A DNA stretch of 64,000 nucleotides from Photobacterium alginatilyticum (GTDB lineage: Bacteria; Pseudomonadota; Gammaproteobacteria; Enterobacterales; Vibrionaceae). The stretch is taken from NCBI RefSeq assembly GCF_009910675.1, contig NZ_RSEJ01000017.1, positions 59,760 to 123,759 of the forward strand. The letters are read 5' to 3'. The position numbers and the translations under genes were made by a program. Of the stretch, positions 26,444 to 34,347 are shown in pieces. Below the pieces are notes generated by a model. That model saw only the letters and a list, made by a program, of their open reading frames with translations, ran no database searches and was not told where the DNA came from. Position 1 is the first letter of the stretch, and the number at the start of each line of letters is the position of its first letter.

Positions 26444-28546
26444 TTGAAAAAACAGCTTTCTTCTCTACTCGCGTCTATAGCACTGCTTGCCACGCTAATA
26501 GCATCATTACTGCCCCTTTCGGCACAGGCCGTCGAATACAATACCGGCTGGCTTTCGAACCCGCAGCACCCGCCCGTAGAAGTCAGATACATGCTAACGG
26601 GACAAAGCGACCCACAGGCAAGCACCGTCGAGGCCTTGCTTGAAGTCAGGCTCGACACCGGCTGGAAAACCTACTGGCGAAGCCCCGGCGAAGGCGGCGT
26701 CGCACCCAGCATCGACTGGGATCTGTCCAACAACCTCGAAAACGTAGACTGGCATTGGCCGATGCCAAAACGCTACGAGTTTCTCGGTGTCGAAACGCTC
26801 GGTTACAAAGAGCACATCGTGTTTCCAATGACACTCCATGTCGAGGATATGAGCAAACCTGTCTTTCTGTCAGGCAAGCTCACCATGTCATCATGTACCA
26901 ACATCTGTGTGCTAACTGATTATGAGCTAACGCTGGACTTCACCCCGTCCAAGCTAAGTGCCTCCCAGGAAGCTATGCACCTATATAATCAGGGCATGAG
27001 CCAGGTGCCTAAACAATCAAGCGTCATTTCACTGGATCAAATCTCCTGGGATGCCGGCAGCCGGACCCTGTCTGTTGTCGCCACCAACTCGCAGGGATGG
27101 CAACAGCCGGACGTATTTATCGACGGTAGCTCACAGCAGGCCATGGACTCGTCATTTCGTACCCCTTCAATCCGTATTGACGGCAATCAGCTCATTGCCC
27201 AGCTGGAAGTCACCAGCTGGTTTGGTACACCGGACCTGCTCAATCAGACATTGAATGCGACCATCAGTGACAATGACATCGCCGTAGAGATCCCCGGCCT
27301 CGTCACAGATTTGCCGATCCCTGTAAACAGCAGCGCAAGCCTGCTCGAAGTTATTGCCATTGCATTGCTGGGCGGACTTATTCTCAATGTCATGCCTTGT
27401 GTCCTTCCGGTACTCGGCATGAAACTCAGCACTGTGATTTCAGCCAAGACACTTCAACAGCGTCAAATCCGTACTCAGTTTCTTGCATCGGCAGCCGGTA
27501 TTCTTGTCTCCTTCTGGCTGCTCGCCGGCTTTCTGATCGTATTGAAACTCTCGGGCCAGACGCTGGGCTGGGGAGTGCAATTCCAGAGTCCCTACTTCAT
27601 TGCGGCAATGGTACTGATCACTGGCTTGTTTGCGGCCAACATGTTCAGCCTGTTCGAAATCCGCCTGTCCAGCAATACCAATACCTGGCTAGCCTCACGC
27701 GGTGACAGCTCCTATGCCGGTCACTTCATTCAGGGCATGTTTGCCACCTTGCTGGCCACGCCCTGCAGCGCCCCGTTCCTGGGTACTGCCGTGGCATTTG
27801 CGCTCGGCGCCGATATCATTACGCTGATCGCAATATTTACCGCACTAGCTATCGGTATGGCGGCTCCCTGGCTGGTTATTGCCGCTTTCCCGACAGTTGC
27901 CAGACTACTGCCTAAACCCGGCCCGTGGATGAACAAACTGAAAACCCTGTTCGGCTTTATGATGCTGGCAACCAGCCTGTGGCTGCTTAGCCTGATGGCT
28001 AATTTCTTTAGTCTCTGGCTAGTCTCTGGTATCGGTGTCGTACTCGTTATTGCTCTGCTGTGGCGGCTGGGCAACGTCAAAGGCCGCAAACCTGTTATTC
28101 TGACCCTCGCATTTCTGCTCTTTGGTACTGCTGGCAGCTTGATCCTGGGCAGTGTGACCGCCGACCAATGGGCCAAGCCTCTTCGTGCGGATCATGCCTG
28201 GCAGCCATTAGACACCAAGCAAATTGCGCAGGCGGTCAATCAGGGGAAAACAGTATTTGTCGATGTGACCGCCGACTGGTGTATAACCTGCAAAGCCAAT
28301 AAAGTTGGTGTTTTGCTGCAGGATCCTGTCTACTCCGAACTCGATGAAGATAACATCGTTCTAATGCGTGGTGACTGGACCAGGCCGTCTGATTACGTCA
28401 CAGGCTACCTTCAGTCCAACGGACGTTTCGGTGTACCGTTCAATATTGTCTATGGCCCAAGTGCACCACAGGGGATCCCGCTACCGGTTATTTTAAGCAG
28501 CGAAGAAGTCATACAGGCGATAAAATCCGCTGGCGGACAGGAGTAA
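26444..28546 (+). CDS. scsB: Membrane thiol reductase ScsB (DsbD family)
   Basis: DsbD-superfamily electron transporter of 700 residues. The start is TTG 26444, after TTTGGAGTACATACA, giving a signal peptide (LKKQLSSLLASIALLATL). Longer frames overlap scsA out of frame without a signal. The periplasmic domain spans about 30-310, with a cysteine pair in SSCTNICVL. The transmembrane domain spans about 325-570, with LNVMPCVLPVLGMKLS and LLATPCSAPFLGTAVAF (the paired Pro-Cys motifs). A C-terminal thioredoxin domain carries the CxxC in VTADWCITCKANK. It brings electrons from cytosolic thioredoxin to periplasmic partners. ScsC is absent from this operon; ScsD follows 3 bp later. Confidence 0.9.
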   Translation: MKKQLSSLLASIALLATLIASLLPLSAQAVEYNTGWLSNPQHPPVEVRYMLTGQSDPQASTVEALLEVRLDTGWKTYWRSPGEGGVAPSIDWDLSNNLENVDWHWPMPKRYEFLGVETLGYKEHIVFPMTLHVEDMSKPVFLSGKLTMSSCTNICVLTDYELTLDFTPSKLSASQEAMHLYNQGMSQVPKQSSVISLDQISWDAGSRTLSVVATNSQGWQQPDVFIDGSSQQAMDSSFRTPSIRIDGNQLIAQLEVTSWFGTPDLLNQTLNATISDNDIAVEIPGLVTDLPIPVNSSASLLEVIAIALLGGLILNVMPCVLPVLGMKLSTVISAKTLQQRQIRTQFLASAAGILVSFWLLAGFLIVLKLSGQTLGWGVQFQSPYFIAAMVLITGLFAANMFSLFEIRLSSNTNTWLASRGDSSYAGHFIQGMFATLLATPCSAPFLGTAVAFALGADIITLIAIFTALAIGMAAPWLVIAAFPTVARLLPKPGPWMNKLKTLFGFMMLATSLWLLSLMANFFSLWLVSGIGVVLVIALLWRLGNVKGRKPVILTLAFLLFGTAGSLILGSVTADQWAKPLRADHAWQPLDTKQIAQAVNQGKTVFVDVTADWCITCKANKVGVLLQDPVYSELDEDNIVLMRGDWTRPSDYVTGYLQSNGRFGVPFNIVYGPSAPQGIPLPVILSSEEVIQAIKSAGGQE

Positions 28547-28549
28547 TTA

Positions 28550-29089
28550 ATGGACGAGCAACGAACATCGCCTCATAAGCCAGCAAAGAAAACACGGGAG
28601 GCCAGACACTGGCTAAAAGAAGCCGTGTTGGTCATTACTATGTTTGTCGCCTTCAGCACCTTGATGGACTACTGGCGAAGCCAGGATATGCCGGAAGGAA
28701 ACATTCCTCAGCTTGTTACCCAAACGACTCAGGGCGAGGACATCGACCTGATTACCTTAAGCCATGAGAAACCTGTGATGGTCTATTTTTGGGCAACATG
28801 GTGTCCGGCATGTAAGTTTGTCACCCCGACCGTTGACTGGATGAACGATTATTTCGAGGTCATCACCATTGCCCTGTCATCCGGTGACAATAGACGGCTC
28901 AATGCCTTCATTGAAAGCCATGACTATTCGTTCAGGGTGATCAATGACAACCGCAGCGAGCTGGGACGCGAATGGGGAATAACGGCCACTCCGACAGTCG
29001 TCGTCATCAAGGAAGGTAAAATCACTTCTGCCACCACCGGTTTCAGCACACCACCAGGGCTATGGCTCAGAATGTTGCTTAACCAATAA
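28550..29089 (+). CDS. scsD: Membrane-anchored thioredoxin-like protein ScsD
   Basis: A 179-residue protein with one N-terminal membrane segment (WLKEAVLVITMFVAFSTLM) and a periplasmic TlpA/ResA-type thioredoxin domain. The active site is WATWCPACKFV, with the cis-Pro loop ITATPTVVVIKEGK. It is joined to scsB by a 3-bp gap, so the operon is scsA-like, scsB, scsD. ScsD-type proteins keep periplasmic thiols reduced under copper stress. A strong terminator ends the operon. The family call is firm and copper involvement is inferred from operon content. Confidence 0.9.
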   Translation: MDEQRTSPHKPAKKTREARHWLKEAVLVITMFVAFSTLMDYWRSQDMPEGNIPQLVTQTTQGEDIDLITLSHEKPVMVYFWATWCPACKFVTPTVDWMNDYFEVITIALSSGDNRRLNAFIESHDYSFRVINDNRSELGREWGITATPTVVVIKEGKITSATTGFSTPPGLWLRMLLNQ

Positions 29090-29100
29090 GCGACACAATA

Positions 29101-29136
29101 ACACCCGCGAGATTGATCAATCTCGCGGGTGTTTTC
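29101..29136 (+). terminator. Strong terminator of the scs operon
   Basis: ACACCCGCGAGATT-GATC-AATCTCGCGGGTGT is a perfect 14-bp stem followed by TTTTCC, 11 bp after the scsD stop. Confidence 0.9.
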
Positions 29137-29185
29137 CTATTCACAACACGTACACTATCTTGTCAGCCAGCTAACAGCTTAATGA

Positions 29186-29707
29186 TTATTCCCAATCCCA
29201 GCCTCTTCGGCTCTCCTGTTCTTGAGAAAACATCATTCGATATCCACTGATATTTTCGTGCGGAATATCATGCATAACTTTATGGAACTGCTTGTTATCC
29301 AAATGGATCAAATTTTCATGATCCCCAGACTCGATGTAGAGTTCATCTTGCTCAAGCAATAGGTCATCTACCAACATATTTACCTTGTAAGCTTGTCCTA
29401 ATGAAGGGACAGCCCCAGGATCGCAATCCTGAAAGATCTGAGGTAGTTCGTGCTCGCCGATCAAGAAATACTGTTTACCCATCATCCGGCCAATCTTGTC
29501 AATCATCACCCGTCGGTTAGACGGAACAACTGCCATCAGGTATTCACCATTTTGGTCCTTGAGCATGACAGCTTTCGCCACCTGCGAAGTCGGGACATGC
29601 GCAGAGATAGCAGAACTGAAAGATGTGTCGGTATGACGGTGTTGGGTAAGGCTAAAATCCACATTATGACTATTGAGGAATTGCCCTACTGTAATTGCCA
29701 TGGCCAT
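29186..29707 (-). CDS. YbaK/EbsC-family aminoacyl-tRNA deacylase-like protein
   Basis: A 173-residue protein. The start is ATG 29707, directly preceded by the near-ideal GGAGGTGATT; the longer frame has no such site. It has the YbaK/ProX-type fold: TQHRHTDTSFSSAISAHVPT, AKAVMLKDQNGEYLMAVVPS (the conserved Lys is in AKAVMLK), and the GAVPSLGQAY loop. Proteins of this family hydrolyse mischarged tRNAs such as Cys-tRNA-Pro or Ala-tRNA-Pro. The C-terminal 40 residues (KQFHKVMHDIPHENISGYRM) extend past the core. It is a single gene whose tRNA substrate is unknown. Confidence 0.85.
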   Translation of the reverse strand: MAMAITVGQFLNSHNVDFSLTQHRHTDTSFSSAISAHVPTSQVAKAVMLKDQNGEYLMAVVPSNRRVMIDKIGRMMGKQYFLIGEHELPQIFQDCDPGAVPSLGQAYKVNMLVDDLLLEQDELYIESGDHENLIHLDNKQFHKVMHDIPHENISGYRMMFSQEQESRRGWDWE

Positions 29708-29803
29708 AATCACCTCCAGGAAATAATTCCTACAGCAAAAGTATGGGAGGCGTTGGCCGTTTTTGCGAGAACACGGGCTCACTTTTACGTGTAAAAACGC
29801 TTA

Positions 29804-30331
29804 TTAGTAAATCGCAACCCTTCGCACCTGCCAAAAAGTGCGGCGCCAATAAGGATTAGCCAGGCTTGAAATCATCACCCCCTGCGACGTGGATGCATGA
29901 AGAAACTCGGCATTACCGAGATATATCCCGACATGCCTCAGGCGTCGGCCTGTTTTAAAAAATACCAGGTCACCTTCTTTCGCATCAGCCAACGGGATCC
30001 ACCGCCCCATTCTCACCTGCTCCCCTGTCGTTCTCGGCAGTATCTTGTTAAACACATCATAATAACCCACCTGAACAAAGGCCGAGCAGTCTATCCCGCG
30101 CCGGCTCTTTCCACCCAAGCGATAGGGGGTTCCCTTCCAGCTTTCGTACACCCGGTTAAAGGTCGGGGCAGGAGACGTAACAGTTTCAGGTACTGCACGC
30201 ACCTGAGGACGTTCCAGCGTACCGGCATTGACAGTCTCAGCGGGCTCCCTTTCCACCACAGAATTAGAGCTACAACCGGAGAACACAACCAGTGACAAAA
30301 TAACAATCAAAAAATAAGAATAAATATTCAC
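29804..30331 (-). CDS. NlpC/P60 lipoprotein (peptidoglycan endopeptidase)
   Basis: A 175-residue lipoprotein with signal sequence MNIYSYFLIVILSLVVFSGC. The lipobox FSGC is followed by Ser, which favours outer-membrane sorting. The NlpC/P60 catalytic domain spans about 60-175: the nucleophile Cys is in RRGIDCSAFVQVGYYD, the catalytic His is in RRLRHVGIYLG, and a third polar residue follows in FLHASTSQGV. It would cleave D-Glu/mesoDAP-type peptide bonds in murein, like MepS and NlpC. The linker at 25-55 is proline-rich. No operon partner is evident. Confidence 0.92.
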   Translation of the reverse strand: MNIYSYFLIVILSLVVFSGCSSNSVVEREPAETVNAGTLERPQVRAVPETVTSPAPTFNRVYESWKGTPYRLGGKSRRGIDCSAFVQVGYYDVFNKILPRTTGEQVRMGRWIPLADAKEGDLVFFKTGRRLRHVGIYLGNAEFLHASTSQGVMISSLANPYWRRTFWQVRRVAIY

Positions 30332-30535
30332 AGCGCAATGTTATTAGATACTGCCGATATCTGACGGAAAGCCTGCGAAATATCCCGCAACTTTCCGTTG
30401 TAATCAGCATTTATTAGTTTCACTATAGGTTATACCATTCCACAGTTTTGAACAGAGGCCCTACCGAATCCTGACATTAATTGTTATAAAAACCGCCAAC
30501 TTGACCTCCAGCCATAACAGGGAAGATGTAGTTCC

Positions 30536-31018
30536 ATGAATATTTATCCACTCAGAGCATTTATCAGTGATGATATCCACGCGGTTGCCAAAATCTATCA
30601 CCAGGCAGCGTCTGTGCTTGGGCAGCAACATTACTCCCCTGAACAAGTTTCAATCTGGGCCGACTACCCTCAAGCACACTTTGATGAATTTGAAGCACTC
30701 GTCTCCCAAGGGCATACTTTGGTTGCGGTTGACAGCCGCAACCAGCCGATTGCTTTTGGCCAGCTTCATCCTGTAAACCACCTTACCCTGCTCTATGTCC
30801 TGCCCGAGTATTCGCGCCAGGGGTTGGGAAAACAGCTATACACTGCCCTTGAAGCGATAGCCTCGGCAAATGAGCAAACCAGCCTGAGCGTAACAGCAAG
30901 CAAAGTGTCAATAGGCCTATTTGAACAACTCGGGTTCGAGCTGATAGAAAAAGAAGTGTCGCTCAGAAATAACGTACCTTTCGAGCGCTATAACATGGTA
31001 AAAGTACTCAAGTCGTAA
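30536..31018 (+). CDS. GNAT-family N-acetyltransferase
   Basis: A 160-residue acetyl-CoA-dependent acetyltransferase. The fold begins with YPLRAFISDDIHAVAKIYHQ, continues into the central strands LTLLYVLPEYSRQGLGKQLY (the Q/RxxGxG/A pyrophosphate-binding loop is RQGLGK), and ends with GLFEQLGFELIEKEV. The substrate, whether an amine, a protein or an antibiotic, cannot be told. It is a single gene with start ATG 30536; the GGAAGATGTAGTTCC upstream gives a plausible ribosome site. The hairpin downstream faces the opposite strand. Confidence 0.85.
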   Translation: MNIYPLRAFISDDIHAVAKIYHQAASVLGQQHYSPEQVSIWADYPQAHFDEFEALVSQGHTLVAVDSRNQPIAFGQLHPVNHLTLLYVLPEYSRQGLGKQLYTALEAIASANEQTSLSVTASKVSIGLFEQLGFELIEKEVSLRNNVPFERYNMVKVLKS

Positions 31019-31027
31019 ACGGCAGAT

Positions 31028-31150
31028 AAAAAAAGAGGCGAAGCTCATGGCTCGCCTCAAAAACTCCACACAACAGAAGAGATTTCGCACAGCAGACCCA
31101 GCAATTTCAGACAGGACTGGTTATACCGTGCCAAAACCACGCTCTTTATC
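31028..31150 (-). ncRNA. Candidate small RNA, defined by an orphan terminator and a promoter-like box
   Basis: On the minus strand a TATAAT box (31157-31162) precedes about 120 nt without a plausible ORF. The stretch ends in the terminator at 31035-31058 with a run of seven T. No minus-strand gene lies upstream to need that terminator: plsC is on the plus strand and the alpha/beta hydrolase ends at 32315 with its own terminator. The -35 region is weak. The transcript limits are estimated from these two signals only. Confidence 0.35.
31035..31058 (-). terminator. Terminator oriented on the minus strand
   Basis: On the minus strand GAGGCGAGC-CATGA-GCTTCGCCTC forms a GC-rich stem with one bulge, followed by TTTTTTT. 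On the plus strand the stem is followed by AAAAAC, so it cannot act as an intrinsic terminator for the GNAT gene. Confidence 0.75.
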
Positions 31151-31218
31151 TCTTGAATTATAAAGAGTTTCCAGCACTTTCTTGACTCATATTACCCCAT
31201 GCGATTGACTTCACACCT

Positions 31219-31455
31219 TGTCTGCTTATTTACATCCATTTGTCTGCTTTTATGCGCTTTTAAGTGTTAATTAACGATAAAACTATCACCTAAAATTGCG
31301 AGCTTAATACGCTTCAGACAAAAATATATTTGAAATAAAAATGTTCTCTAAGCATGTCTGAATCATTTATCTTTTGTCTGAATTCCTGTATTTTTTGTAG
31401 ATCTGTTTCTAAAGCTCCTCTGACCTCTTCTGTGTAATCTCAACAGCGTCAGACA
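31219..31455. repeat. Array of six TGTCTG motifs upstream of plsC
   Basis: TGTCTG occurs at 31219-31224, 31241-31246, 31355-31360 and 31375-31380. Its complement CAGACA occurs at 31315-31320 and 31450-31455. Within pairs the spacing is 20-22 bp, close to two helical turns, and most copies extend to TTGTCTG. This is far more than chance in about 240 bp and suggests a regulator-binding array in the plsC promoter region. Confidence 0.5.
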
Positions 31456-31482
31456 GAGTACTAACAATACAAAGGAGTGATT

Positions 31483-32238
31483 GTGCTTTCTGTTATCCGC
31501 CTGTTTTTAGGGGCGATCTTCATCATTTGTACCACGCTTTTTGCTTTGGTTTACTGCTTGCTGAGTCCACGTGATCCTAAACACGTACACTTTTTCTGCC
31601 GCGGGTTCGATCAACTCCATAAACTGGTTGGGGTTGAGCTGATTAAGCGAGGCAAAGAAAATGTCGCTCAGATTGGAAACAGTGTCTATATCTCTAACCA
31701 CCAGAATATTTTCGACTTTGTTACTTCTCCGGGAATGCTTGAGCCGAGAACTGTCTCAATCGGCAAGAAAAGCCTGTTGTGGATCCCGTTCTTCGGCCAG
31801 CTCTACTGGATCACAGGTAACATACTGCTCGACCGAGAGAACAAGTCGAAAGCACGAAGCACGATTCAACAGGTTGCCGAGGCTATCCACAGCCGTAACC
31901 TGTCTGTTTGGATGTACCCTGAAGGGACACGAAGCAAAGGACGCGGACTGTTACCCTTTAAAACAGGTGCTTTCCGCATGGCCATTGAGGCCGGGGTGCC
32001 GATTGTGCCGATGTGCGTCAGCTCAACCCACAACAAAATTTCACTGAATCGACGTGATAACGGTATCGTTATTACCGAAATGCTTGAGCCCATTGATGTC
32101 TCGCAATATGAAATGAAAGATGCCCGTAAGCTGGCTGATCACTGTCATCAGATTATGGAGAAGAAGATTGCCGAGCTGGACGCCGAGGTGGCCCGTTTGG
32201 AGCTCGCCCGCGAACAGGTAGAAGTAAAACCAAGCTAA
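31483..32238 (+). CDS. plsC: 1-acyl-sn-glycerol-3-phosphate acyltransferase (PlsC family)
   Basis: A 251-residue inner-membrane acyltransferase that converts lysophosphatidic acid to phosphatidic acid. The start is GTG 31483, behind AAAGGAG with 5-bp spacing; the GTG two codons earlier overlaps the ribosome site. It has an N-terminal membrane segment (LFLGAIFIICTTLFALVYCL), the catalytic HX4D motif in SNHQNIFDF, the substrate motif YPEGTRSKGRG, and the late block IEAGVPIVPMCVSSTHN. A charged C-terminal coiled coil (EKKIAELDAEVARLELAREQ) follows. The unusually long 5' region carries the TGTCTG array. A strong terminator ends the gene. Confidence 0.92.
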   Translation: MLSVIRLFLGAIFIICTTLFALVYCLLSPRDPKHVHFFCRGFDQLHKLVGVELIKRGKENVAQIGNSVYISNHQNIFDFVTSPGMLEPRTVSIGKKSLLWIPFFGQLYWITGNILLDRENKSKARSTIQQVAEAIHSRNLSVWMYPEGTRSKGRGLLPFKTGAFRMAIEAGVPIVPMCVSSTHNKISLNRRDNGIVITEMLEPIDVSQYEMKDARKLADHCHQIMEKKIAELDAEVARLELAREQVEVKPS

Positions 32239-32262
32239 GCTATTTATCTACCTAAAAACAAT

Positions 32263-32293
32263 AAAAAAAGAGCATCACAGATGCTCTTTTTTT
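32263..32293. terminator. Bidirectional terminator between plsC and the alpha/beta hydrolase
   Basis: AAAAAAAGAGCAT-CACAG-ATGCTCTTTTTTT lies between convergent genes and has A/T runs for both directions. Confidence 0.9.
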
Positions 32294-32314
32294 ATAGGAA
32301 ACGAGTGAATGTCT

Positions 32315-33160
32315 CTAGCTAACCAGTGAGTCAAACGCCTGACGTAGCGGATCACTGTTTAGGATCCGTCCATGCCCCAACCCCTCTGTAGCCAGCAGCT
32401 TCACATGATCATATCGCTCCGCCTGCTTGGAGTGTGCAAACGAAGCAAAACGATCGGCCTTGTCATGAACGATCACCGCCGAACCAAGGCGGGCCTTCAG
32501 TCTTTCTAGCGGATCTATCGAGTCCAGCGCATATTGATATGTGTCGGCGATTTCACCGACAACCTCATCAAATAGCTTCATCGAATAGCCAGAACGCCTA
32601 ACAGTGCTGACGAGGTTTTCTGTATAGTTGAGCACCGGTGCCACCAGCAGTACTGGCTTTCCCTCCAGCAATGCATGGCGGCTCTCCAGAACCATTGCCC
32701 CGCCCATGCTGTGTGCGATAACGCCAGCAATGCTGGCTTGCTGATCCAGCACTCCGTCAAACGCTTTCACAAAACCAGGCAGATGCCCGTAACGGCCTTC
32801 ACTCTCACCATGGGCCGGATTATCAAATGCCAGTGCGGTATAACCCGCCGCGGCAATATGCTCCATCAGAGAGAAAAACTGGCTTGATGAGCCTGACCAG
32901 CCATGGCCGAGGATCCAGGTCGGCCCTTCACCCAGCTGATAAGTCATGATCTTACCTTCAGAGGTGTCAATCTGGCGTCGAATCAACCCGGTTGGTTCTT
33001 CAATATGGCGCTTGCTCCGATCCGGCGTCAACAGCAAATTCTTCGCGACTTTTCTGGCGTGGCCCGGGGCGATAGTGTGATGCAGACGTGTTGTCAGGTT
33101 AATCATACCTCTACGAAGGTCAAAGCCTTTGCCCTGCCTAAAATATATCTTGCTGCTCAT
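32315..33160 (-). CDS. Alpha/beta hydrolase
   Basis: Serine hydrolase of 281 residues without a signal peptide. The oxyanion region is TWILGHGWSGSSSQF, the nucleophile elbow is IAHSMGGAM with Ser in the GxSxG-like AHSMGG, and the His is in GLGHGRIL near the C-terminus. An Asp in VIVHDKADRF completes the triad. The substrate is unknown; it could be a lipid ester or a xenobiotic. It follows a tetR gene on the same strand, and an operator-like palindrome 9 bp before its start matches one before tetR, so it is probably repressed by that regulator. Confidence 0.88.
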   Translation of the reverse strand: MSSKIYFRQGKGFDLRRGMINLTTRLHHTIAPGHARKVAKNLLLTPDRSKRHIEEPTGLIRRQIDTSEGKIMTYQLGEGPTWILGHGWSGSSSQFFSLMEHIAAAGYTALAFDNPAHGESEGRYGHLPGFVKAFDGVLDQQASIAGVIAHSMGGAMVLESRHALLEGKPVLLVAPVLNYTENLVSTVRRSGYSMKLFDEVVGEIADTYQYALDSIDPLERLKARLGSAVIVHDKADRFASFAHSKQAERYDHVKLLATEGLGHGRILNSDPLRQAFDSLVS

Positions 33161-33169
33161 TGAGCCTCC

Positions 33170-33192
33170 AAAAAGTACGGTCGTGCTTTTTT
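33170..33192. promoter_or_regulatory. TetR-type operator before the hydrolase gene
   Basis: Inverted repeat AGTACGGTCGTGCT (33174-33187) flanked by A and T runs, between the tetR stop and the hydrolase start. Its reverse complement differs by one base from the site at 33850-33863. Confidence 0.65.
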
Positions 33193-33225
33193 AGTTCAAA
33201 CAAAAACACATCATAACTGTGATTA

Positions 33226-33816
33226 TTACACTCGCCACTCGTTCAGTAACTCTTCAATACCAAGCCAGAACCGCTGGTGTTCATCGGTTTCCAGCGACAA
33301 GGAACGAAACAAATGACTGCTCAGATAGACGCCATAGAGACGGTATACAAATTGCCAGGTATCAAGCTCCGGTTTTAGCTCACCGTTTTGCTTCGCTTTG
33401 TCTACCTGTCGGCATAAATAGTCCAGCCAACGACGGGTGATAACCGCCAGGGTCTGACGAACAGGGCTGTCAGCATCACTACTGTCTCTCCAGGCATCAA
33501 GAAACATGCAACTACCCTGAAAAGACTGATTCCACTCTAGCCAGTTCTGCAGCAATAACCGCAGCTTCTTTTCTATGGTCTCAGGCTCAGCAACCCGTGC
33601 CGGCTGAATAACCCGCTCAGTAAAATACTCACCGGTATATTCCAGCACCGCAATCTGTAGGTTCTCTTTCGAGTTAAAATGAGAAAAGAGGCCGCTTTTC
33701 GACATCCCTGATGCTTTCGCCAACTGACCTATTGTCAGACTGTCCAATCCGTCTTTACTGGCCAAGCTAAAAGCGGTTTGTAAAATGTGGTCTCGAGTAA
33801 CGCGGCCTTTGCTCAT
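33226..33816 (-). CDS. TetR-family transcriptional repressor
   Basis: A 196-residue regulator. The N-terminal helix-turn-helix is DHILQTAFSLASKDGLDSLT, then IGQLAKASGMSKSGLFSHFN, the classic TetR layout, followed by a helical ligand domain. The C-terminal part (LAVITRRWLDYLCRQVDKAK, GELKPELDTWQFVYRLYG) resembles the TetR_C groups that sense hydrophobic compounds. Two nearly identical palindromes, one before its own gene and one before the hydrolase, point to autorepression and control of the hydrolase. The inducer is unknown. Confidence 0.9.
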   Translation of the reverse strand: MSKGRVTRDHILQTAFSLASKDGLDSLTIGQLAKASGMSKSGLFSHFNSKENLQIAVLEYTGEYFTERVIQPARVAEPETIEKKLRLLLQNWLEWNQSFQGSCMFLDAWRDSSDADSPVRQTLAVITRRWLDYLCRQVDKAKQNGELKPELDTWQFVYRLYGVYLSSHLFRSLSLETDEHQRFWLGIEELLNEWRV

Positions 33817-33845
33817 TTTCTTCTCAATAACTAGCGTTTTATCCT

Positions 33846-33868
33846 TTTTAGCACGATCGTACTTTTTA
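33846..33868. promoter_or_regulatory. TetR-type operator before tetR
   Basis: AGCACGATCGTACT (33850-33863) with flanking T and A runs, 30 bp upstream of the tetR start. It is the second copy of the site found before the hydrolase gene, consistent with autoregulation. Confidence 0.65.
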
Positions 33869-33929
33869 ATGCAATGTATATTTTGTTCTTCTACCCTCGT
33901 CCATTTACCGTGTCAGTAAACGTCTGCCG

Positions 33930-34178
33930 TTAACGTTCAGCAAATCTGAACAGACTGTCAATCATAATAGGGCAATCCCCTACCTGATGAACGACATCTT
34001 CTGCCTGCTTCAAAGAGTCATAGCTACACGGAATTCCATAAGTGTCAGTAATAGGGTAATCATTTCCCTCAGAGTCTCTGAAGTTAATACTCCAGCCAGC
34101 ACTTAGAAAATCATGCACTATACGAGCTTCAACGAGCGTATGCTCTGCCATCATTTGGCGACATTCAGAAAGCACCAT
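33930..34178 (-). CDS. Small hypothetical protein (82 aa)
   Basis: Unrecognised soluble protein of 82 residues with one helix-rich N-terminus (LVEARIVHDFLSAGWSI) and a beta-like middle (FRDSEGNDYPITDTYGIP). The ATG at 34178 follows AGGGTGTTGTT, a good ribosome site. No signal peptide or membrane segment is present. It sits alone between tetR and a DUF2750 gene on the same strand. I infer a real gene from the ribosome site and even amino-acid use; no function can be proposed. Confidence 0.55.
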   Translation of the reverse strand: MVLSECRQMMAEHTLVEARIVHDFLSAGWSINFRDSEGNDYPITDTYGIPCSYDSLKQAEDVVHQVGDCPIMIDSLFRFAER

Positions 34179-34279
34179 AACAACACCCTCATGTTTGATG
34201 ACTCTCTGTAAATATAGATGATATCTCTACCAGTAATAATCCCAATCTGTAACTATATTGCGCTCGCGCAAATACAACA

Positions 34280-34304
34280 AAGCCGTATCAATAAGATACG
34301 GCTT
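34280..34304. terminator. Terminator hairpin after the DUF2750 gene
   Basis: AAGCCGTATC and GATACGGCTT form a 10-bp stem with loop AATAA, 43 bp after the stop of the minus-strand gene at 34348. T runs are short on both strands. Confidence 0.6.
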
Positions 34305-34347
34305 TTCAATGATGCACAATGGAGCCTGATGCTACATCACAAATGCA

